Shown here: positions 37,742 to 48,192 of the stretch, one piece after another
How positions within the stretch are numbered: position 1 is the first letter of the stretch
Layout of the letters: every line of letters begins with the position of its first letter
NCBI RefSeq assembly: GCF_000369505.1
Contig: NZ_KB850053.1
Location: 462,943-526,942 of the forward strand
Source: Acinetobacter sp. NIPH 298
Lineage (GTDB): Bacteria; Pseudomonadota; Gammaproteobacteria; Pseudomonadales; Moraxellaceae
DNA: 64,000 nucleotides
Reading direction: 5' to 3'
The notes under the pieces: generated by a model
The model's input: the letters and a program-made list of their open reading frames with translations, nothing else
Databases searched by the model: none
What the model was told of the DNA's origin: nothing
Made by a program: the position numbers and the translations under genes

Positions 37742-37845
37742 TATATTTTGCAAATTCCTGTATTTTTTAGCAACAATAATCGTCGCAAAATTGCACCTAT
37801 GAACTGGATACGCTCAGTTGAGCAAAACAAGATAAGGTGAATAAT

Positions 37846-38652
37846 ATGCATATCCCACAATTTGGTTTAGGTACTTTCCGTCTTAAAGATCAAGTGGTGA
37901 TTGATTCTGTTAAAACGGCCTTGGATGTCGGCTATCGTGCGATTGATACCGCACAAATTTATGAAAATGAAGCCGAAGTTGGGCAAGCAATCGCTGAAAG
38001 TGGGGTTGCACGCCAAGATGTGTTCTTAACCACAAAAATCTGGGTCGATAATTTTGCAGAAGATAAACTTATTCCAAGTTTAAAAGAAAGCCTACAAAAG
38101 CTGCGCACTGATGCCGTTGATTTGACCTTGATTCATTGGCCTGCTCCGCAATTGGGTGTCTCTATTCCCACCGTGATGCAATTGCTTTTAGAAGCAAAAC
38201 AGCAAGGTTTAACCAAGCAGATTGGTATCTCAAATTTCAATATTGCCTTAACCCAGCAAGCAATTGAACGCATTGGGGCAGAACACATTGCCACCAATCA
38301 AATTGAATTAAGCCCTTATTTACAGAACCAAAACTTGGTCAATTATCTGGCTGAACAAAACATTGATGTGACCTCATATATGACACTTGCCTATGGCAAA
38401 GTGCTAAATGATCCGATCCTACTTGAAATCGCCGCACGGCATCAGGCAACCACAGCACAAGTGACATTGGCTTGGGCATTACAACAGGGTTATGCGGTGA
38501 TCCCATCTTCAACTAAACGTGAAAATCTGATTAGCAATTTGAAAGCACAACAACTACAGCTCAGTATTGAAGAAATGCGGATGATTGCACAACTTGAACG
38601 TAATGGCCGCGAGGTCAGTCCTGAAGCATTTGCGCCTGAATGGGATCAATAA
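37846..38652 (+). CDS. Aldo/keto reductase
   Basis: A 268-residue NADPH-dependent aldo/keto reductase of the DkgA/DkgB group. Catalytic tetrad: Asp and Tyr in [15 protein letters not shown] (about 39-53), Lys in FLTTKIW and His in LTLIHWP. The cofactor-binding [15 protein letters not shown] near the C-terminus is intact. I start at the ATG at 37846 (AAGGTG upstream) rather than the GTG at 37837. The MFS gene begins one base after its stop, so the two are co-translated. Substrate unknown. Confidence 0.9.
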   Translation: MHIPQFGLGTFRLKDQVVIDSVKTALDVGYRAIDTAQIYENEAEVGQAIAESGVARQDVFLTTKIWVDNFAEDKLIPSLKESLQKLRTDAVDLTLIHWPAPQLGVSIPTVMQLLLEAKQQGLTKQIGISNFNIALTQQAIERIGAEHIATNQIELSPYLQNQNLVNYLAEQNIDVTSYMTLAYGKVLNDPILLEIAARHQATTAQVTLAWALQQGYAVIPSSTKRENLISNLKAQQLQLSIEEMRMIAQLERNGREVSPEAFAPEWDQ

Positions 38653-38653
38653 T

Positions 38654-39841
38654 ATGAGCAGTCGCATTAATCTTCCTTTGCTGGCACTGGCAATTGGTGC
38701 ATTTGCGATTGGGACGACCGAGTTCTCGCCTATGGGACTATTGCCCAATATTGCCAACGATCTGGGCGTGTCCATCCCCAGTGCAGGCATGCTGATCACA
38801 GGTTATGCATTGGGCGTAATGCTTGGTGCGCCGATCATGACCTTGTGGTTCGGCGGCTTTGCTCGTCGTAATGCACTCATTCTATTGATGGCGATCTTTA
38901 CCATCGGCAACCTGATCGCAGCGTTTGCTCCGAATTATATGAGTCTCATCGGCGCACGCCTGATCACCAGTCTGAATCACGGTGCATTCTTCGGCATTGG
39001 TTCCGTAGTTGCCGCCAGTGTCGTTCCAACACATAAACAGGCCAGTGCGGTTGCAACCATGTTCATGGGACTCACCATTGCCAATATCGGAGGTGTACCA
39101 CTTGCGACGTGGGTGGGGCAAAATATCGGTTGGCGAATGTCTTTCCTTGCGATTTCTGTACTCGGCGTTATCACCATGTTATCGCTTTGGAAAGCCCTGC
39201 CTTTTGGCTCTGTTGGACAAAAAACCAATGTAAAAATGGAGCTCAGCGTGCTGACCCGTCTGCCAGTCGTGTTGGCATTGCTCACCACCGTGTTTGGGGC
39301 TTCAGCGATGTTTACCCTATATACCTATATCGCGCCAAGTTTAGTTGAGTTCACTCAAGCATCACCATTCTTTATCACCATGATGCTGGTCCTCATCGGG
39401 ATTGGTTTCTCAGTGGGTAATCATTTCGGCGGTAAATTTGCTGATTTATCGATTGATAAGACCTTAATTGGCTTCTTGCTGTTATTGATCGTACTGATGC
39501 TCATTTTCCCGATCCTCGCACAAAGTCAGTTGGGTGCTGCGATTGGTTTGGTAGTTTGGGGTGCAGCAGCCTTTGCGATTGTTCCACCCTTACAAATGCG
39601 GGTAATGTCCGTTGCCCATGAAGCATCAGGACTCGCATCTTCAGTCAATATTGGCGCTTTTAATCTGGGCAATGCCATTGGTGCGGCCGCAGGTGGGATG
39701 GTACTCAGTCTCGGCTTAAACTATACATCGGTTTCCATGATCGGTGCGCTATTAGCAGGCATTGGTTTAATCTTGGTGTTCATTCAAATCAAACTCTCAC
39801 GCAAACACAACGCCCAGTATCAACAATGCCCTCAAGTTTAA
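38654..39841 (+). CDS. MFS transporter (AraJ/YdhP-like)
   Basis: A 395-residue inner-membrane protein with twelve predicted helices. The first helices and loop (GTTEFSPMGLLPNIANDLGVS) match the sugar-efflux and drug-efflux AraJ/YdhP group of the DHA1 family. I start at the ATG at 38654 rather than further upstream because it gives the normal N-terminus and lies one base after the aldo/keto reductase stop. Substrate not predictable; the reductase partner suggests export or import of a carbonyl compound. Confidence 0.87.
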   Translation: MSSRINLPLLALAIGAFAIGTTEFSPMGLLPNIANDLGVSIPSAGMLITGYALGVMLGAPIMTLWFGGFARRNALILLMAIFTIGNLIAAFAPNYMSLIGARLITSLNHGAFFGIGSVVAASVVPTHKQASAVATMFMGLTIANIGGVPLATWVGQNIGWRMSFLAISVLGVITMLSLWKALPFGSVGQKTNVKMELSVLTRLPVVLALLTTVFGASAMFTLYTYIAPSLVEFTQASPFFITMMLVLIGIGFSVGNHFGGKFADLSIDKTLIGFLLLLIVLMLIFPILAQSQLGAAIGLVVWGAAAFAIVPPLQMRVMSVAHEASGLASSVNIGAFNLGNAIGAAAGGMVLSLGLNYTSVSMIGALLAGIGLILVFIQIKLSRKHNAQYQQCPQV

Positions 39842-39844
39842 ATT

Positions 39845-39884
39845 AAAAAAATACCTGATTTAAATCATAAATCAGGTATTTTTT
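39845..39884. terminator. Bidirectional terminator after the MFS gene
   Basis: A-tract, AATACCTGATTT/AAATCAGGTATT stem, T-tract, between convergent genes. Confidence 0.9.
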
Positions 39885-40533
39885 ATTTCAACAAATCAGG
39901 TAATTTCGGTTGTTTATATAATGGATGATGCACTTCTTTTTTCATTTTCATCAGCATTTGATAAGGCTGTTGCTGTACAAACATATTGACAAAACTCAAC
40001 GGAATCGCCCCTGCTGGATCTGCATAACCACTGGTGGAAACTTTGACCTTATTTTCCGCAACTCTCTGAAAGGTCCAATCCCCCTCATAGCGACTCAAGC
40101 GGATAATGTCAGGCTGTTCAGGATAATCATACTTAATCGCTTGATTCTTAATACTAATGCTACCATCCGCATTTTTACTCATTTTGCCTTTAATCACCAC
40201 ATCACGGTCTTTGAGCGGAAATGGAAAATCCAGCACCATGTACAGAATAAACTCACCCTTTTTCTCGTCACGAGACAACAGTTGTGCTTTACCGACATAA
40301 GGTACCCATTTCGGTGTGCGCTCCACATCCAGTACCACTGCCACCGCACGCTCTAGCGGTACATCAAACGTGGTTTCAGCTTTATACTGAAACACAGGAT
40401 TATTTTCTGTTTGATAGGTCCAAACCTTAATATCATTGCGATGTAGGCTAAGTTTTGCAGTTTCTGCTGTCGCACTTACAACTACGCTGGTGACACTTAA
40501 TAGCGTAGCGAGAACAATCTGTTTTTTATTCAT
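39883..40533 (-). CDS. Secreted START-domain (SRPBCC) protein
   Basis: 216 residues from the ATG at 40533, chosen because it gives a clean signal peptide (MNKKQIVLATLLSVTSVVVSA then TAETA). The mature part is a START-like lipid-binding domain (about 35-205; WTYQTENNPVFQYKAETTFDVPLE...KWVPYVGKAQLL and a terminal helix with MLMKMKKEVHHPLYKQP). Probably binds a hydrophobic ligand in the periplasm. No partner is evident. Confidence 0.8.
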   Translation of the reverse strand: MNKKQIVLATLLSVTSVVVSATAETAKLSLHRNDIKVWTYQTENNPVFQYKAETTFDVPLERAVAVVLDVERTPKWVPYVGKAQLLSRDEKKGEFILYMVLDFPFPLKDRDVVIKGKMSKNADGSISIKNQAIKYDYPEQPDIIRLSRYEGDWTFQRVAENKVKVSTSGYADPAGAIPLSFVNMFVQQQPYQMLMKMKKEVHHPLYKQPKLPDLLK

Positions 40534-40631
40534 GGCATGCTCAATTGTTTTAATGATGGTGAGAACTTGCTGCACTTTGCTCTGGATGCAAAGCTCAACA
40601 AGCTCTTTTTATAGTGCAAAAAAGTAAGATT

Positions 40632-41531
<900 letters not shown>

Positions 41532-41630
41532 TCAATAACGTCATCCACAACCTGCATGGTTTCAGAAAGATGGATGGTTATGTACGATTGATAGATCTAG
41601 ATAAATGCTAGAAGTGAACAGGTTTTGTGG

Positions 41631-41935
41631 ATGACAATGGTTTTGCCTACTTTTGCCGAAACAAAAGTAGGTCGAGCCTGAACGAAGTTGAAATATATTT
41701 CAACTGAAGTGCAAGACATAGTGGCTTATCCTAAAATAGGATGAGAACTCGGCACGACTCCGTTAAGCCTATACAGCCTCATAAGTAAGAAATCAGCAGA
41801 TATCTTTTGTATAGGCAATTTATTACTTTTGAAGGATCAAAAGTAAACAAAAATCCTCTGTTTGGCTGATGGTACTTCCCTGATACCACAGCCAAACGGG
41901 CGGCATCCATGCCGCCAGCACAATAGTAAATGCTG
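41631..41935. repeat. Dispersed intergenic repeat, copy b, two modules in opposite orientation
   Basis: Within the 570-bp gap between dapB and dnaJ. At 41636-41680 the AATGGTTTTGCCTACTTTT...AAAAGTAGGTCG module reads forward. At 41858-41921 the GGCGGCATGGATGCCGCC plus TTTGGCTG/CAGCCAAA hairpin reads in reverse and is similar over about 60 bp to 6630-6690. A further TTACTTTTGA/TCAAAAGTAA hairpin is at about 41822-41847. No reading frame is conserved. The outer parts of the gap hold only the dnaJ terminator. Confidence 0.8.
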
Positions 41936-41986
41936 GTTATAATTTCTTATAAATCAAAGAACCTTGAGTTCCTAAAAAATTCCCAC

Positions 41987-42013
41987 AAAAAAACCTGCCG
42001 AAGCAGGTTTTTT
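41987..42013 (-). terminator. Terminator of dnaJ
   Basis: AACCTGC TTCG GCAGGTT hairpin, followed by TTTTT on the minus strand. Confidence 0.9.
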
Positions 42014-42026
42014 CTGTTGATGTCGA

Positions 42027-43142
42027 TTAATCAAATAGACGATCAAAGAATGATTTTTTCTTTGGAGAAGAAGTACTGTCTTCACCATCAAAAGAAATCT
42101 GTAATTCTTTTAACAACTCACGCTGACGGCTAGTTAAGTTCACAGGCGTTTCAATCACAATACGGCACAGTAAATCACCTTGCATACTGCTGCGCACTGG
42201 ACGAACACCTTTGCCGCGTAAACGGAACATTTTACCCGTTTGCGTACCTTCAGGAATTTTTAAGCTGACACGGCCATCAAGGGTTGGAATCTCAAGCTCT
42301 TTACCCAAAGCAGCATCCGCGATACTGACAGGAACATCCATATACAGATCAGCGCCATCACGTTGGAAAATTTCGTGTTCACGCACCACAACTTCAACGT
42401 ACAAATCACCTGACTGGCCATCACGAATGGCTTCACCTTTACCGGTTAAGCGTACGCGATCACCATTGTCTACCCCTGCAGGAATGGTCACTTCTAGGGT
42501 CTGCTGACGATCAGCAACACCTGAACCATGACATGCATGACATGGATTCTTAATGATTTTACCTTGACCACGACAGGTGCTACAGGTTTGCTGAACAGAG
42601 AAGAAACCCTGCTGCATACGCACTTGACCTGCACCGTGACAGGTACGGCACGTTTCTACATCATTCGGGTTTTTAGACCCTTTTCCATCACAGACATCAC
42701 AAGGGGCTGGCGCAGTAAAGGTAATAGTCTTTTTAATCCCCTTAACCGCTTCCTCAAGCGTGAGTTCCATGACATAGCGTAGGTCTGAACCACGACGTTG
42801 ACGCTGTTGTTGACGACCACCGCCACCAAAAGCACCACCAAAGATATCGCCAAACTGGCTAAAAATATCCTCTGCGCTAAATCCGCCGAAACCACCGCCA
42901 CCGCCGCCGAAACCACCTTCGAAAGCGCTATGTCCAGCACGATCATACATGCTGCGCTTTTCACTATCGGAAAGCACTTCATAAGCTTCAGAGGCTTCTT
43001 TAAATTTGTCTTCAGCTTCAGGGTTGTCTGGATTTCGGTCTGGGTGATACTTCATCGCCAACTTACGATAGGCTTTTTTGATCTCATCATCACCTGCGGT
43101 TTTCGAAACGCCTAAAACCTCATAATAATCACGTTTAGCCAT
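42027..43142 (-). CDS. dnaJ: Chaperone DnaJ
   Basis: Hsp40 co-chaperone that stimulates DnaK ATPase. 371 residues. J domain with HPD (near 33), a Gly/Phe-rich linker (about 75-110), the zinc domain with four repeats [32 protein letters not shown] (about 146-210) and the C-terminal peptide-binding domains. All features of a canonical type I DnaJ. dnaK is not in this window. dapB lies downstream on the same strand. Confidence 0.98.
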   Translation of the reverse strand: MAKRDYYEVLGVSKTAGDDEIKKAYRKLAMKYHPDRNPDNPEAEDKFKEASEAYEVLSDSEKRSMYDRAGHSAFEGGFGGGGGGFGGFSAEDIFSQFGDIFGGAFGGGGRQQQRQRRGSDLRYVMELTLEEAVKGIKKTITFTAPAPCDVCDGKGSKNPNDVETCRTCHGAGQVRMQQGFFSVQQTCSTCRGQGKIIKNPCHACHGSGVADRQQTLEVTIPAGVDNGDRVRLTGKGEAIRDGQSGDLYVEVVVREHEIFQRDGADLYMDVPVSIADAALGKELEIPTLDGRVSLKIPEGTQTGKMFRLRGKGVRPVRSSMQGDLLCRIVIETPVNLTSRQRELLKELQISFDGEDSTSSPKKKSFFDRLFD

Positions 43143-43190
43143 GGTTGGCGGTGCTCCTCACGGAATTAATTCAATTTCTACAAACAAATA

Positions 43191-43230
43191 GGCTCTGCTG
43201 GCATTTTATTTATAAAATGCCAGCAGAGCC
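43191..43230. repeat. 40-bp perfect hairpin between dnaJ and a membrane protein gene
   Basis: An 18-bp perfect stem beginning GGCTCTGCTGGCATTTTA with a 4-base TTTA loop. No T-run follows on either strand, so it is not a standard terminator of the 43288-43665 gene, although it could be one. Confidence 0.8.
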
Positions 43231-43287
43231 TTAATAGGGGCTGTACGATATTTTTACAAGGTCTAATACAATAAAAAAAAGACAAAA

Positions 43288-43665
43288 TTAGAAAACAGCT
43301 TTATTTTTAAAGTACTTAGCAACACCTTTTAGCCATGCATTCAACAAAAACAACCATGCAATCAGACTAAATACCACACCTGTGACCGTTGTCGCTGTGA
43401 CCCAGAGCGTGCTATCCCACGCAACAAAGAACAGTGGGATAAACCATAGCGCTGCAAATAAGGCCATGAGAATAAATAACAGCACATTACGCATAATCCA
43501 AAGTGCGTGCGCATGTATCCACACCTCAGCATTATCCACAACTGCAACTTTTCGCGCTAATACATATGCAAAAGCAGCAAATACGATTGTAAATAATGCA
43601 AGAAACATGAACACGTAAGAAATCGCCACGTATCGGCGATGCTGCTCAATATTACCTTGCCCCAT
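43288..43665 (-). CDS. Membrane protein of unknown function
   Basis: 125 residues with three to four predicted transmembrane helices (about 14-38, 50-75, 78-100) and a Lys-rich C-terminus (KYFKNKAVF). It contains His and Trp clusters (AEVWIHAHALWIMRN) in the loop after the first helix. No family recognised. It is transcribed toward dnaJ, with the perfect 40-bp hairpin in between. Confidence 0.6.
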   Translation of the reverse strand: MGQGNIEQHRRYVAISYVFMFLALFTIVFAAFAYVLARKVAVVDNAEVWIHAHALWIMRNVLLFILMALFAALWFIPLFFVAWDSTLWVTATTVTGVVFSLIAWLFLLNAWLKGVAKYFKNKAVF

Positions 43666-43797
43666 GCGCTATATCACCTCATTCATTACATTTTGCCAAA
43701 TCAGCCATGCAATGGAATTCCATTATTTTTTTGGTCTTAAATATAGATGCTACTATATTGAAATTTTCAATATTTCGCACCTCTATTCACAAAATAA

Positions 43798-46700
43798 TTA
43801 TGTTAGATCTGCTGTTTTCTTGACCTTAAACCACGCTGCGTACAGTGCAGGTAAGAAAAATAAGGTCAGTAGAGTTGCAACAATCAATCCGCCCATAATC
43901 GCAACCGCCATTGGACCAAAGAAAATACTGCGGGATAAAGGAATCATCGCCAACACCGCAGCCATTGCAGTGAGGACAATTGGGCGAAAACGACGCATGG
44001 TCGCGCCAATAATGGCATCCCATGCAGCGTGCCCTGCTTGTATGTCTTGCTCAATTTGATCAATCAAAATCAACGAATTTCGCATGATCATTCCAGAAAG
44101 TGCAATCGTTCCTAGCATCGCAACGAAACCAAACGGTTTGTTGAACAATAATAGAAAAGCCACTACCCCGATCAAACCCAACGGTGCGGTTAATAAGACA
44201 ATCGTTGCTCTAGACATGCTGCGTAACTGAATCATCAATAGCGTCATCACCACTGCCAAAAATAACGGCATACCCGCGTTGACGGAACTTTGACCTCGTG
44301 CAGACTCTTCTATCGTTCCACCGACCTCGAGCAGATAGCCACTTGGCAACTCTGCACGTATCGCTTGCATCGGATCAGCCAATTGTTGAACCACAGTTGC
44401 AGGTTGTAACTGGGTTCGAATATCAGCCCGTACCGTAATGGTTGGCAGGCGGTTACGATGCCAAATTAAACCTTCTTCAAAACGTGATTCAATTTGCGCG
44501 ATTTGCGCCAATGGCACAGTCGTACCATTGCTGGTTGGAACCGATAAACTGGCCAAAGAAGCCACTTCTGCACGCTCGGTTTGATCACCACGCAAACGGA
44601 TCTCAATCAATTCTCGTTTTTCACGATATTGATTCATGACTGTACCCGTTATCGAAGCATTCAAGAAATTGGCTAAATCAACACTAGAAACGCCCAATTG
44701 CCGCGCACGATCTTGGTCAATTTCAATCGCAATGATTTTGCTTGGCTCGCCCCAATCCAAATGCACATTGGTGGTATTTGGATCTTCACTCACAACTTTA
44801 GAAACCTGCTGTGCCCATTGACGTACCGTGCCCAAATCTTCACCCGAGATGCGGTATTGCAATGGATAACCTACAGGTGGACCATTTTCCAATAAAGAAA
44901 CACGCGTCCGTACCTGAGGCAATAAGGCTTTAATTTGTGTCTCTAAAGAACGGCGAATCTCGTCCCGATCATCCAAAGAGGAAGCCAATACCACAAATTG
45001 AGCAAAGCTTGCTTGTGGCAACTGTTGGTCTAATGGTAGATAAAAGCGTGGTGACCCTGTGCCGACATAGGCCACATAATTATCAATCCCGTCTTGTTTA
45101 GATAGGAATTGTTCCACCTTTTGCACAGCTTGTTCAGTTGCCGTCAGTGACGCACCTTCTTCCAGTTTTAAATCCACCAAAATTTCCGCACGATTTGACG
45201 GCGGGAAAAACTGTTGAGGGACCAGTTTAAACATCATCACCGACAACACAAAAATCCCAACGGTAATGGCGATCACCGTCTTACGATAGGTAATACAGAT
45301 TTCGACCACATGGCGGAAAGACTGATAAAACTTAGTTTGGTATGGATCATGATGCCCCACATGTGCCTGTACCACAGGTGCAGGCTGTTTACGCAATCTC
45401 GCCCATAAGCGTAGATACCATGCCGCTTTTTGCTGGTGCTTGCTAAAATCGGGCAGTAATTTTTCACCCAAGTAGGGTACAAATAAAACCGCTGCAATCC
45501 ATGACACCACCAAGGCAATGGTCACCACTTGGAAAATGGAGCGCGTGTATTCGCCCGTACCTGATTGCGCTGTCGCAATCGGTAAGAAACCTGCTGCGGT
45601 AATCAGTGTTCCTGTCAGCATTGGAAAGGCTGTGCTTTGCCATGCAAAGCCTGCGGCTTTGAGCCGACTGTAGCCCTGCTCCATTTTAATCGCCATCATT
45701 TCAACCGCAATAATGGCATCATCCACCAACAGCCCCAATGCAAGAATTAATGCACCAAGCGAAATCTTATGTAACCCAACATCAAATAAAGACATTCCTG
45801 CAAAAGTCATCGCAAGAACTAAAGGAATCGACAGTGCAACCACTAAACCCGTACGGAAACCCAAAGAAAAGAAACTGACCAATAAAACGATAATCACCGC
45901 TTCAGCCAACACTTTTAAAAACTCTTGAATACTGCGTTGCACCGCCACGGGTTGGTCTGACACTTTTTGCAGTTTCATACCCAAAGGCAGGCTTTTTTGT
46001 AGCTGGTTAAATTCGGTTTCTAGGTTTTTACCCAGTGCGATAATATCGCCGCCTTTACGCATCGAGACCGCAATCCCGATGCCATTTTCACCCATAAAGC
46101 GCATTCTTGGCTGAGCAGGTTCGCTGAAACCGCGGTAAACATCTGCCACATCGCCCAATTGAATGGTTTTATCACCCACTAAGAGCGGCATTTTTTTCAA
46201 ATCTTCGACGCTGTGTAAATGTCCACTGACGCGAAGTTGGATACGATCTGTGCCCGTTTCAAAGAAACCCGCACTGGCCATGTCATTTTGTTTTTGAATC
46301 GCTTCCTGAATCGCAGTGACAGGAACACCGAGTTGTACGGCTTTAGTATTGGACAGTTCAATCCAGATTCGTTGATCTTGCAAGCCAACCAAATTGACTT
46401 TGCTCACATCCTTGACCCGTTGCAATTGCAGTTGCAAACGGTCGGCATATTCTTTCATGACGGCATAATCAAAATCTTTGCCTGTCAGCACATAGATATT
46501 GCCGAAGGTATCACCGAACTCATCATTGAAAAAAGGACCTTGCACACCACTAGGCAGTTCTGAGCGAATGTCATTGACCTTCTTGCGCACGTTATACCAG
46601 ACATCAGGAATTTGACTCGATGGCAGGCTGTCCTTCGCCACAAAAGTCACCAAGGACTCTCCGGGACGTGAGTAGGCCATGATGCGGTCATACTGACCCG

Positions 46701-46926
46701 TGGTCATCAATTCTTTTTCAATCCGATCTGTGACCAGTGTCGAGACTTCTTTGGCGGTTGCACCAGGCCAAAAGGTTTGTACCACCATCACTTTAAAGGT
46801 AAACGGCGGGTCTTCACTTTGCGCCAGTTTGGAATAAGACATCACACCGACAATGCCCAAAAGCAGCATAAAGTACAGCACAATCCCTTTATTTTTTAAG
46901 GCCCATTCCGAAAGGTTAAATTTCAT
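43798..46926 (-). CDS. RND efflux pump permease
   Basis: A 1042-residue inner-membrane proton-driven exporter of the AcrB/MexK-like superfamily. It has twelve helices and two large periplasmic loops. The proton-relay Asp pair is in ALGLLVDDAIIAVEMM (near 400), and a helix 10 Lys/Thr region is present. Sequence style (short N-terminus, MSYSKLAQSEDPPF) is closer to the MexK/TriC/VmeI group than to AcrB. It pairs with the adaptor gene 2 bp upstream in the operon. The outer-membrane channel is not encoded here, so a separate TolC-like protein is needed. Confidence 0.92.
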   Translation of the reverse strand: MKFNLSEWALKNKGIVLYFMLLLGIVGVMSYSKLAQSEDPPFTFKVMVVQTFWPGATAKEVSTLVTDRIEKELMTTGQYDRIMAYSRPGESLVTFVAKDSLPSSQIPDVWYNVRKKVNDIRSELPSGVQGPFFNDEFGDTFGNIYVLTGKDFDYAVMKEYADRLQLQLQRVKDVSKVNLVGLQDQRIWIELSNTKAVQLGVPVTAIQEAIQKQNDMASAGFFETGTDRIQLRVSGHLHSVEDLKKMPLLVGDKTIQLGDVADVYRGFSEPAQPRMRFMGENGIGIAVSMRKGGDIIALGKNLETEFNQLQKSLPLGMKLQKVSDQPVAVQRSIQEFLKVLAEAVIIVLLVSFFSLGFRTGLVVALSIPLVLAMTFAGMSLFDVGLHKISLGALILALGLLVDDAIIAVEMMAIKMEQGYSRLKAAGFAWQSTAFPMLTGTLITAAGFLPIATAQSGTGEYTRSIFQVVTIALVVSWIAAVLFVPYLGEKLLPDFSKHQQKAAWYLRLWARLRKQPAPVVQAHVGHHDPYQTKFYQSFRHVVEICITYRKTVIAITVGIFVLSVMMFKLVPQQFFPPSNRAEILVDLKLEEGASLTATEQAVQKVEQFLSKQDGIDNYVAYVGTGSPRFYLPLDQQLPQASFAQFVVLASSLDDRDEIRRSLETQIKALLPQVRTRVSLLENGPPVGYPLQYRISGEDLGTVRQWAQQVSKVVSEDPNTTNVHLDWGEPSKIIAIEIDQDRARQLGVSSVDLANFLNASITGTVMNQYREKRELIEIRLRGDQTERAEVASLASLSVPTSNGTTVPLAQIAQIESRFEEGLIWHRNRLPTITVRADIRTQLQPATVVQQLADPMQAIRAELPSGYLLEVGGTIEESARGQSSVNAGMPLFLAVVMTLLMIQLRSMSRATIVLLTAPLGLIGVVAFLLLFNKPFGFVAMLGTIALSGMIMRNSLILIDQIEQDIQAGHAAWDAIIGATMRRFRPIVLTAMAAVLAMIPLSRSIFFGPMAVAIMGGLIVATLLTLFFLPALYAAWFKVKKTADLT

Positions 46927-46928
46927 GA

Positions 46929-48029
46929 TTAACCTCCCGCTTTTATGCTAACTTCGCGATTTTCACGATCAATCGGGTGAATTTTTTGCTGATCCCGCAA
47001 CAAATGTACGCCGCCAACCACCACCCAGTCGGTTGCTTTTAAACCTGACAAAATCGGCACACTGTCACGTCCATAAGTACCTAAAGTCACAGGAACTTTA
47101 CGTAATGTTTGATTGGCATTGACCACCCATAAATAGGCTTGCTGATCTGTCGCGGTGACACTCGACAACGGCACACTCAAAACATTGCTGTCCTGACTGA
47201 CAAAAAATACGCGGGCGCTTTGTCCAAGCTGAATACTGGACTGACCTTCGAGGAGCGAAACTTTGACGGTAAATGTCCGTGATTGACCTGCTGCAGGTGA
47301 AACTTCACGAACTTTTGCAGCAAAACGAGCTTCTGGCTGAGACCATAAAGTTACCCAAACCGCCTGACCGACTTTGATGTCACTCACAGCTTGTTCTGGT
47401 ACACCAAAAACCACCTCACGCTCGCCATCAATCGCCAACTGATAGGCCGCTTGTCCTGCGGCGACCACTTGTCCCGTTTCAATTTGACGCTCGGTAATAA
47501 CTCCATTTTTATTAGAAATGAGCTGGTTATATCCCGTTTGATTGGCAGAAACTTGGTAATTCGAGCGTGCTTGTTGCAAATTTGCTTGTGCAGATTCGTG
47601 TTGATTTTTAATCGAATCAAATTGTGAGCGACTGACAGCATTGACAGGCAACAGTTGCTGATAACGTTGATATTCTTCAGCGGCAATTTTAGCTGCTGCC
47701 TGTGCACTTTCCAATTGTGCCTTGGCTGCGTTCATTTGCAATTGCGCATCTTTTACATCGAGTTTTGCTAAGACTTGCCCAACCTTGACTCGATCACCCA
47801 CATCGACATAACGCTCCGTTACCTGTCCCCCAACGCGGAACGCCAATGCTGTTTGTTGTTTTGCCTGTACATCACCTGCATAGCTTTTTTGATCGGTGTG
47901 ATTACGACTCGGTTGGGTCACCATGACATAAGGAATTTCCTCCGTCTTGGGAACTTCTTTTTGGCATGCTGATAAAGTGACACTGCTGAGGACAAGCAAC
48001 CCCACAATTACATGATTTAGCAGATTCAT
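46929..48029 (-). CDS. RND efflux periplasmic adaptor lipoprotein
   Basis: A 366-residue membrane-fusion protein. The start at the ATG at 48029 gives a lipoprotein signal with lipobox LSAC (Cys near 22). A lipoyl/barrel-sandwich domain, a helical hairpin (about 95-160, Ala- and Gln-rich: LQMNAAKAQLESAQAAAKIAAEE) and beta-barrel domains follow. It bridges the RND permease to an outer-membrane channel. First gene of the pump operon, divergent from a TetR regulator. Confidence 0.92.
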   Translation of the reverse strand: MNLLNHVIVGLLVLSSVTLSACQKEVPKTEEIPYVMVTQPSRNHTDQKSYAGDVQAKQQTALAFRVGGQVTERYVDVGDRVKVGQVLAKLDVKDAQLQMNAAKAQLESAQAAAKIAAEEYQRYQQLLPVNAVSRSQFDSIKNQHESAQANLQQARSNYQVSANQTGYNQLISNKNGVITERQIETGQVVAAGQAAYQLAIDGEREVVFGVPEQAVSDIKVGQAVWVTLWSQPEARFAAKVREVSPAAGQSRTFTVKVSLLEGQSSIQLGQSARVFFVSQDSNVLSVPLSSVTATDQQAYLWVVNANQTLRKVPVTLGTYGRDSVPILSGLKATDWVVVGGVHLLRDQQKIHPIDRENREVSIKAGG

Positions 48030-48102
48030 CTCTGTTTCGCTCTTATTCAAATTGATTTTTTAAGGCACAATAAAGTCTATTGACAGCAACCATCATAAAT
48101 TG

Positions 48103-48150
48103 TTTAATTTTTAATTAATATACCCATGAGTACACTAATTAAAAATTAAA
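48103..48150. promoter_or_regulatory. Perfect 15-bp inverted repeat in the RND/TetR intergenic region
   Basis: Arms TTTAATTTTTAATTA (48103-48117) and TAATTAAAAATTAAA (48136-48150), 18-bp spacer, in the 163-bp gap between the divergent adaptor and TetR genes. Each arm is itself nearly palindromic. A likely operator for the TetR protein. Confidence 0.65.
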
Positions 48151-48192
48151 TCTAGTGTTTTGATTTTGAATTAAATTAAAAGAGAACATAAC

